Of a stretch of 64,000 nt of DNA, positions 55,641 to 64,000 are shown in pieces. A program made the position numbers and the translations under genes. Source of the DNA: Paraburkholderia graminis C4D1M (GTDB taxonomy: Bacteria; Pseudomonadota; Gammaproteobacteria; Burkholderiales; Burkholderiaceae); assembly GCF_000172415.1 (NCBI RefSeq), contig NZ_ABLD01000003.1, positions 248,001 through 312,000 of the forward strand, in the 5' to 3' direction. Positions within the stretch are counted from its first letter, which is position 1. Each line of letters starts with the position of its first letter. The notes beneath the pieces were generated by a model. That model made no database searches. It had not been told where the DNA came from and saw only the letters and a list, made by a program, of their open reading frames with translations.

Positions 55641-56828
55641 TCAGGCCTTGCGCGGCGGCTGTTTCATCTTTGCGGCGATTATAAGCCAGCATAAGACGAG
55701 CCCCGAGCACGCAAAAAACACCGTGCTGGGGCCATCCACTTTCAGCAGCCAGCCGCCGATCATGCCGCCCAACGCAAGACCGATGGATTGCGTCGTGTTG
55801 TACACGCCGGCAGCCGCGCCCTTGCGGTTGCCCGGCGCCAGTTTCGACACCAGCGAAGGCTGCGACGCCTCGAGAATATTAAAGCCGAGAAAGTACACAA
55901 AGAGGATGGCTGCCACACTCAGAATCGTATGCGGAGCGACGCCCAATAACAACTGTCCGAACAGGATAAGAGCGATCGCAGAGAGCAGCACGGTTTTCAT
56001 CTGTCCGCGCTTTTCCGCGGCGATGATCGCCGGCACCATCATCACGAACGAAAGCCCCATGACCGGCAAATACACCTTCCAGTGCGACGCGACCGGCAGG
56101 CCGCCGGCTTCCAGAATGCGCGGCACGACGAGGAACAATGCCGTTTGAGTGGCGTGCAAAACGAGCACGCCGAAATTCAGGCGCAGCAGTTCGACGTTGT
56201 GCAGCACTTCGGCGAACGGCGCGCGCACATGCACGGGCTTCGGCGCATCGGGCACGACCCACAGCACGACGCCCACGGCCAGGATCGAAAACACGCCGAC
56301 CAGCGTGAACAGCCCGCTCATGCCGACCCAATGAAAGACGATCGGCGCGCCGACAATCGCCACCGCGAACGACATGCCGATGCTGCCGCCGACCATCGCC
56401 ATCGCCTTCGTGCGGTGCTCTTCCGCGGTGAGGTCGGCGATAAAAGCAATCACCGCCGACGACACCGCGCCCATGCCCTGAATCACCCGGCCGACGATGA
56501 TCCACGTCATGTCGTGCGCGCCCGCCGCGACGAAGCTGCCGAGCGCGAAGATCAGGAGCCCCGTCGCGATGACCGGCTTGCGGCCCACCTTGTCGGAGAC
56601 CCAGCCGTAGAAGATATACAGCATCGACTGCGTGACGCCGTACGCGCCGAGCGCGATGCCGACGAGCAGCACGTTGTCACCGCCGGGAATCGTCTTCGCG
56701 TAGATGGAGAACACCGGCATGATCATGAAGAGACCGAGCATGCGCAGCGCGAAGATGGCGGCAAGCGACACGGTCGCGCGCAGTTCAGGCGCGCTCATGC
56801 GTGAAGATGTGGCGGACGGATTGGACAT
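55641..56828 (-). CDS. MFS transporter
   Basis: A 395-residue 12-helix transporter. Motif A is GWVSDKVGRKPVIATG, and helix 4-5 has GRVIQGMGAVSSAVIAFIADL. Members at this uvrA–ssb location are annotated as sugar or drug transporters without proven substrate. It is divergent from uvrA and tandem with ssb. Confidence 0.9.
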   Translation of the reverse strand: MSNPSATSSRMSAPELRATVSLAAIFALRMLGLFMIMPVFSIYAKTIPGGDNVLLVGIALGAYGVTQSMLYIFYGWVSDKVGRKPVIATGLLIFALGSFVAAGAHDMTWIIVGRVIQGMGAVSSAVIAFIADLTAEEHRTKAMAMVGGSIGMSFAVAIVGAPIVFHWVGMSGLFTLVGVFSILAVGVVLWVVPDAPKPVHVRAPFAEVLHNVELLRLNFGVLVLHATQTALFLVVPRILEAGGLPVASHWKVYLPVMGLSFVMMVPAIIAAEKRGQMKTVLLSAIALILFGQLLLGVAPHTILSVAAILFVYFLGFNILEASQPSLVSKLAPGNRKGAAAGVYNTTQSIGLALGGMIGGWLLKVDGPSTVFFACSGLVLCWLIIAAKMKQPPRKA

Positions 56829-57072
56829 CGGAAGCGTTCTTTGAATGAGCTGGTCGCGGACCGGGCAGCACGGCCGGACGGCTTTCCCGGGAGACGCCTT
56901 GCACTGACGGAAAACGGCCCCAGTTAGATTTTTGCCGCAGCGCCTGGCCGCAGTCTTACAGCACGCCTAAGGCCTTGTTGAGGCCGTCAGGAAGCCGTAA
57001 CGGCGGCCTTGAAAAGTCGTTATAGTAGCAGGTTTAGCCTCTTCCTCTTTCCGCAGTTCATGGAATAAATCC

Positions 57073-59946
<2,874 letters not shown>

Positions 59947-59979
59947 CGCTGCACAACACGGGTTGGAGACGGATAAGCC

Positions 59980-61065
59980 ATGGCCAAGCGGAATCAGGCG
60001 AGCGAAGAAGGGCAAGTGCAGGACCTGCGCCCACGCCCGGTCAGGCTGACCAGCAATATGAGCCTGCCGAAACTCTCGGCGGTCGAGATCGGCAGCTATG
60101 TGCTGATGCTGTTCGGCATGTGGGCGGTGATCCAGCTCCGGCTGCTCGGCGCGCTGCTCGCCGGGCTGCTGGTGTTCCAGCTCGTGCATACCATCGCGCC
60201 GCGCATCGAGCGGCACATGTCGAGCGGGCGGGCGCGCTGGCTGGCGGTCGTGATTCTCTCGACGGTGATCGTGGGCGCGCTCACGGGCCTCACGCTCGGC
60301 GTCATCGAGCACTTCGAGAACGATGTGCCGAGCGTGCAGAAGCTGCTCGACCAGGCGATGCAACTGATCGATCAGGCGCGCGGCCGGATTCCGCAATTCA
60401 TCGCGAGCTCTCTGCCGGTCGACACCGAGCAGATGAAAGCCAAGGCCGGCGAGCTGATGCAGACGCACGCGAACATGCTCCAGCAAAGCGGCAAGACGGC
60501 GGCGCGCGCGTTCACGCACATCCTGATCGGCATGATCATCGGCGCGATTATCGCGGTCAGCGCGCAGAAGCATATGCAGCGGCTGCCGCTGTCCACGGCG
60601 TTCGTCACGCGCGTGACGCGTTTCGCCGACGCGTTTCGCCGCATCGTGTTCGCCCAGGTGAAAATCTCCGCGATCAACGCGGTATTCACCGGCATCTTCC
60701 TGCTGGTCGTGCTGCCCATGTTTCACGACCAGTTGCCGCTGTCGAAAACGCTGGTGCTGATCACGTTCATCGTCGGCTTGCTGCCGGTCATCGGCAATCT
60801 GATTTCGAACACGATTATCGTGGCGGTCGCGCTGTCGGTCAGCTTTCCTGCCGCGGTCATGTCGCTCGCGTTTCTGATCCTGATCCACAAGCTCGAGTAC
60901 TTCCTGAACGCGCGGATCGTCGGCGGACAGATCGAGGCGCGCGCGTGGGAACTGCTCGTGGCGATGCTGGTCATGGAAGCCGCGTTCGGTCTGCCGGGCG
61001 TGGTCGCCGCGCCGATCTTCTATGCGTATATCAAGCGTGAGCTGATTTATCTGAGGCTGGTTTAG
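59980..61065 (+). CDS. AI-2E/PerM family transporter
   Basis: A 361-residue protein with about seven to eight hydrophobic segments and the AI-2E family pattern: FVTRVTRFADAFRRIVFAQVKISAINAVFTGIF and TFIVGLLPVIGNLISNT. Some members export autoinducer-2, others act as ion antiporters; this one cannot be decided. It begins 33 bp after uvrA and may be cotranscribed. A terminator follows at 61101. Confidence 0.9.
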   Translation: MAKRNQASEEGQVQDLRPRPVRLTSNMSLPKLSAVEIGSYVLMLFGMWAVIQLRLLGALLAGLLVFQLVHTIAPRIERHMSSGRARWLAVVILSTVIVGALTGLTLGVIEHFENDVPSVQKLLDQAMQLIDQARGRIPQFIASSLPVDTEQMKAKAGELMQTHANMLQQSGKTAARAFTHILIGMIIGAIIAVSAQKHMQRLPLSTAFVTRVTRFADAFRRIVFAQVKISAINAVFTGIFLLVVLPMFHDQLPLSKTLVLITFIVGLLPVIGNLISNTIIVAVALSVSFPAAVMSLAFLILIHKLEYFLNARIVGGQIEARAWELLVAMLVMEAAFGLPGVVAAPIFYAYIKRELIYLRLV

Positions 61066-61100
61066 GTTCGTTGCGCGCCGCTCGGCTCGCAGGCAAGGAA

Positions 61101-61127
61101 AACGGCACCGCGGTGCCGTTTTTTTTT
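61101..61127. terminator. Rho-independent terminator
   Basis: AACGGCACCG–CGGTGCCGTT is a perfect stem followed by a run of T on the plus strand, ending the uvrA–PerM unit. The minus strand also has four T after the stem, so it could serve the siderophore receptor gene. Confidence 0.88.
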
Positions 61128-61132
61128 CATCG

Positions 61133-63318
61133 TCAGAAGTCGATGCGCGCGTTCAGTGACAGCGTGCGCGGATCGCCCGGCGTCACGTAATCCGCGTACT
61201 GGTATTCCCAGTAACGGCGGTTGAGCAGGTTGTCGATGGCCGCGCGGAACGTCACGTCGTAGCCGCCTATTCGCGTCGCGTAGCTCGCGCCGAGGTTCAC
61301 GAGCATATAGCCCGGCGCGTTCAGATTCGACGACGGCCGCACGTTCGTATTGCCCGTGAACTTGGCGTCCGCGCCGATGCGCAGACCCGGCACGTACGGC
61401 ACCGAGTAAGTCGCATGACCGGCGACGACGAACTGCGGCGCACCCGCCACGCGATTGCCGTTGTTGGCCGCGCCGCGCTCGTACTTCGTATTGATCCACA
61501 TGAGATCGCCGCCGACATTCCAGTGGCTGCCGAGACGCACGTCGCCGCCCATCTCGATGCCCTGGAAGATCGACTCGCCGTCCTGCGTGTAGACGTTCGC
61601 GCTGTTTGCGTAAGCCGCGCCGCGTTCGATGCGGAACAGCGCGGCCGTCGCGCTCCAGCGTCCCTGCTCCGTCTTGATGCCGACTTCGTACTGCTTGCTG
61701 CGCAACGGCTTGAGCAGCTCGCCGCGGTTTGCATAGGTGTCGCCGACCACCGTGCCCGCTTCCAGTGACTCGACGTAGCTCGTGTAAAGCGTCGTGGTCG
61801 GCGCGAGCTTGAACATGACCGCGACGGTCGGCGTGACCACGCCGTTCTGGCTGTACGTCGACGTCGTGGCGCCGCTGGTCGAGTAGCCGTGCTGCTCGTA
61901 GTTCGTGTACCGCACACCGCCGAGCACCGACCAACGCTGCGTCAACTGGATGGTGTCGCTCGCGAACAGCGCCTTCTGCGTGATGTCGCTATCGCGATAC
62001 GTGTAGTAGTTCGACGCGCCGCCGAACGTATTCGTATTCGGCTGGTAGATGTTGCCCGTGCCGATCTGCCCGAAGAAGCTGTTCGCGCCGTAGTCGTTCG
62101 TCTGCCGCTGATACGCGGCGCCGAATACGAGTTGATGCTGCAGCGGTCCGGTCTTCACCTGGCCTTCCGCCGACACCTGCCACAAGCTCAACTGATGCCC
62201 TTCCTTGCCGGCGAAACGGCTGTCGGTGTAATCGCCCGCGCCGTTCAGCAGGTAGTACGTGCTTTCGTTGCGATCGCGCGAGCTCTTGCTGTAGCTGTAG
62301 CTCGCATTGAGCGTCCAGTTCTCGCCGAGGTTGTACTGAAGCCCCGCCGTGTACAGCTGCAGGTTCGTATTCAGATGCTGGTCGGGACCGGACAGGTCGC
62401 CGGTGCCGCCGCTGATCGTATGCGGGAGCGACGTGCCGGTGTATTGCGCCGTCGAAATCGAACCGGTGATGCCGGTGGAATGGCGCTCCTGATACAGCGC
62501 GCCGAAGGTGGCCTTGAGGTCGCGCGTGATGCGGGCGTCGAGCGCGACCGACACCGAATCGCGCCGCACGTTGCCGTCGTTATAGGTTTTGCCTTCCTCG
62601 TGCGTCGCGTTCAGGCGATAGCCGAACATGCCGTTGGGGCCGACGCGGCCGCCGAGGTCCGCGTGCTCGGTCCAGACGCCGTCCGTGTAATAGCCGACGT
62701 CGACGCTGCGCACGGGCGTCGTCGAGACGGCGGCTTCTTCGTCACGTAGTTGACGATGCCGCCCGGCGCGCCGAAGCCGTACATGAAGCCTGTTAGACCT
62801 TTCAGCAGCTCGACTTTTTCGAGCTGCTCGTACGGCATCGTGATGCCATAGCTGTTGAACGGCATGCCGTCGATCTTGAACCCCGACTGCCAGTCGAGCT
62901 GCATGCCGCGCACCGTCAGATACGTGGCCCACGCGTTGTACGCGTTGCCGTTGTCGGACACGGAGGCGTCGGTGGCGAACACGTCGCCGAGTTTCGACGG
63001 CTGGCGATCCTGCAACTCCTCGCTCGTCACGACGGTCGTCGAAAACGGCGTATCGAGTTGCGAACGCGTGCCGAGCGCTCCGCTGCCGACGTCCTCTTTC
63101 AGATGCTGCGTGGTGTCCTGCGCCGCAGTGACTTTGACCGTCGGCAGCGCCTTGTCTTCGCTGTCCGCCGATGCCGATGGCGACGCCGGTGTCGACGCCG
63201 GCGGCACCGACTGTGCAAGCGCCGCCTGAGTGGCCGTCAGCGCCAGGCACGCGGCCCAGTGCAATCGACGCTTCGTGCGCGTTTTCTGTGGACGCGCTTC
63301 CCCGTTATGTTTGTTCAT
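61133..63318 (-). pseudogene. TonB-dependent siderophore receptor with one frameshift
   Basis: From ATG 63318 (MNKHNGEARPQKTRTK) the first frame encodes a signal peptide, a TonB-box region (LPTVKVTAA) and the plug domain (RGMQLDWQSGFKIDGMPF, GFGAPGGIVNYVTKKP). At about 62725-62735 the frame changes by one missing base: the beta-barrel continues in another frame from VSTTPVRSVDVGYYTDG to the terminal aromatic residue (LSLNARIDF). With one base restored it would be about 728 residues, normal for the family. It would import a ferric siderophore. AAGGGA precedes the start and a Fur box lies upstream. The break may be a real mutation or a sequence error. Confidence 0.9.
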
Positions 63319-63347
63319 TCCCTTTCCCGTCGTCGGTGATTCACTTA

Positions 63348-63367
63348 ACGAATGAGAATCATTCCCA
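63348..63367. promoter_or_regulatory. Fur box upstream of the siderophore receptor
   Basis: The core AATGAGAATCATT at 63351-63363 has perfect 5-bp arms around GAA and closely matches the Fur consensus GATAATGATAATCATTATC. It lies about 30 bp before the receptor start, predicting iron repression. Confidence 0.85.
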
Positions 63368-63419
63368 TTACACGGGACGGGATAATGCCGAAAAACTATG
63401 CGGATTGTAAGCCCCTGCA

Positions 63420-63436
63420 TGCGGCATTTTGCCGCA
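63420..63436. promoter_or_regulatory. Perfect inverted repeat in the receptor–PepSY region
   Basis: TGCGGCA–TTT–TGCCGCA has 7-bp perfect arms. It lies in the 325-bp divergent region between the receptor and the PepSY gene. It could be an operator or an RNA hairpin. No other strong element was seen from 63440 to 63640. Confidence 0.35.
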
Positions 63437-63643
63437 CTTCGCGCGCGCGGACGGTGGGCCAAGCCTTATGCAGCGGGACTTCAACGGGTTTTGACGCCTC
63501 GCAGCAACTATCGCCTTAGCAAACTTTCAGAGAACTTGCCGCCGACAACGTGCGTCGCTTAAGATGCGAACAATTCCTATTTACGCACCGACTCTCGCAG
63601 TGACACGTCACCCGGATTTTTTCTTGCTTTCGTTGGCCCGCTC

Positions 63644-64000
63644 ATGAGGCGCCAGTTCGTTCGCCTGCATCGCTGGTTCGGCGTGGCCACGGCGCTGTTT
63701 CTGTTCGTCGCGGGCCTGACCGGCGCGGTGATCGCGTGGGATCACGAGCTCGACGCCGCGCTCAACCCGTCCTTCTTCGAGGCCCGCACGCCAGGGCCGG
63801 CGTTGTCGGGGCTGGAACTCGCGCGGCGCGTCGAGGCTGCCGATCCGCGCGTGCAAGTGACGTATCTGCCGCTCGCGGCCGAGCCCGGCCATACGTTGCA
63901 GATGATGGTGCTTCCGCGCATCGACCCGGCCACGCGAGCGCCGTACAAGCTGGACTTCAACCAGATCGCCGTCGATCCGGCCACCGGCGCCGTGCAAGGC
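63644..64000 (+). CDS. PepSY-TM domain protein, 3' end beyond window
   Basis: The first 119 codons of a PepSY-associated membrane protein. The opening FVRLHRWFGVATALFLFVAGLTGAVIAW is the family's first helix with its conserved HRW. Such proteins often lie beside siderophore receptors and are thought to be inner-membrane ferric-siderophore reductases. It is divergent from the Fur-boxed receptor gene, so iron control is likely. No strong ribosome binding site is visible. Confidence 0.88.
   Translation, partial: MRRQFVRLHRWFGVATALFLFVAGLTGAVIAWDHELDAALNPSFFEARTPGPALSGLELARRVEAADPRVQVTYLPLAAEPGHTLQMMVLPRIDPATRAPYKLDFNQIAVDPATGAVQG

Noticed and set aside
56905..56940. LexA box before uvrA
   Set aside because: A CTG…CAG pair is present but the spacing is 14 bases, not the 10 of the consensus, and the centre is not AT-rich.

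Overview
The window is a high-GC, densely coded piece of a betaproteobacterial chromosome. Protein content and gene order (ubiE–ubiJ–ubiB, fmdB–DUF502–aspS–nudB, uvrA–MFS–ssb, ilvA–5'-nucleotidase–queF) fit the Burkholderia/Paraburkholderia/Caballeronia group. This is judged from recognised proteins, not from a search. No rRNA, tRNA, insertion sequence, prophage or CRISPR array was seen.

Layout. 1-4 kb: the 5' part of an acyl-CoA dehydrogenase gene behind its TetR regulator, with a perfect palindromic operator candidate, then a TPR gene whose 3' end carries an internal deletion and frameshift. 4-15 kb, all minus strand: clsB, nudB, aspS, a DUF502 membrane protein, an FmdB-type zinc ribbon, a TPMT-type methyltransferase, ubiB, ubiJ, a Tim44-domain protein, ubiE, a DUF971 protein and a HIT hydrolase. 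A strong minus-strand terminator sits just ahead of ubiJ. 15-19 kb: a 1364-residue FAD/Fe-S/CCG oxidoreductase. 19.6-23 kb: a DUF2269 membrane protein, an SDR-DoxX fusion sharing start-codon bases with a divergent membrane protein gene, and three small genes with good ribosome binding sites. 23-26.4 kb: ilvA, a 5'-nucleotidase and queF. 26.4-30.7 kb: a D-amino-acid salvage module (RidA, N-acyl-D-amino-acid deacylase, RpiR regulator, PLP deaminase). 30.7-35.4 kb: a DHA2 efflux pump with MarR regulator, EcsC, an HSL-type esterase and a CHRD protein.

35.5-43.4 kb is a signalling block: a possible small RNA ending in a perfect terminator, a BvgS/EvgS-like hybrid kinase with two periplasmic solute-binding domains, an aquaporin directly upstream of it, and three separate RcsB/NarL-type response regulators, all on the minus strand. 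43.7-46.2 kb holds an MFS transporter and a divergent LysR regulator. 46.3-51.8 kb is a terminal oxidase operon: a perfect FNR/Anr box, a diheme cytochrome c, a triheme cytochrome c, a subunit-IIa-like peptide, a CuA subunit II, a B-type heme-copper subunit I and another diheme cytochrome c. Most of its genes overlap, so it looks like one low-oxygen transcription unit. It is followed by a ten-copy 14-bp tandem repeat.

52-64 kb: a chemoreceptor with a sigma-28 promoter, a DUF4239-like membrane protein, ssb, an MFS transporter, uvrA, a PerM/AI-2E protein, a Fur-boxed TonB-dependent siderophore receptor broken by one frameshift, and the start of a PepSY protein.

The best candidates for new biology are the kinase/aquaporin/three-regulator block, the FNR-boxed oxidase operon with seven c-heme motifs, the small-RNA candidate, and the terminator placed in the ubiJ leader. 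The two broken genes should be checked against raw reads.
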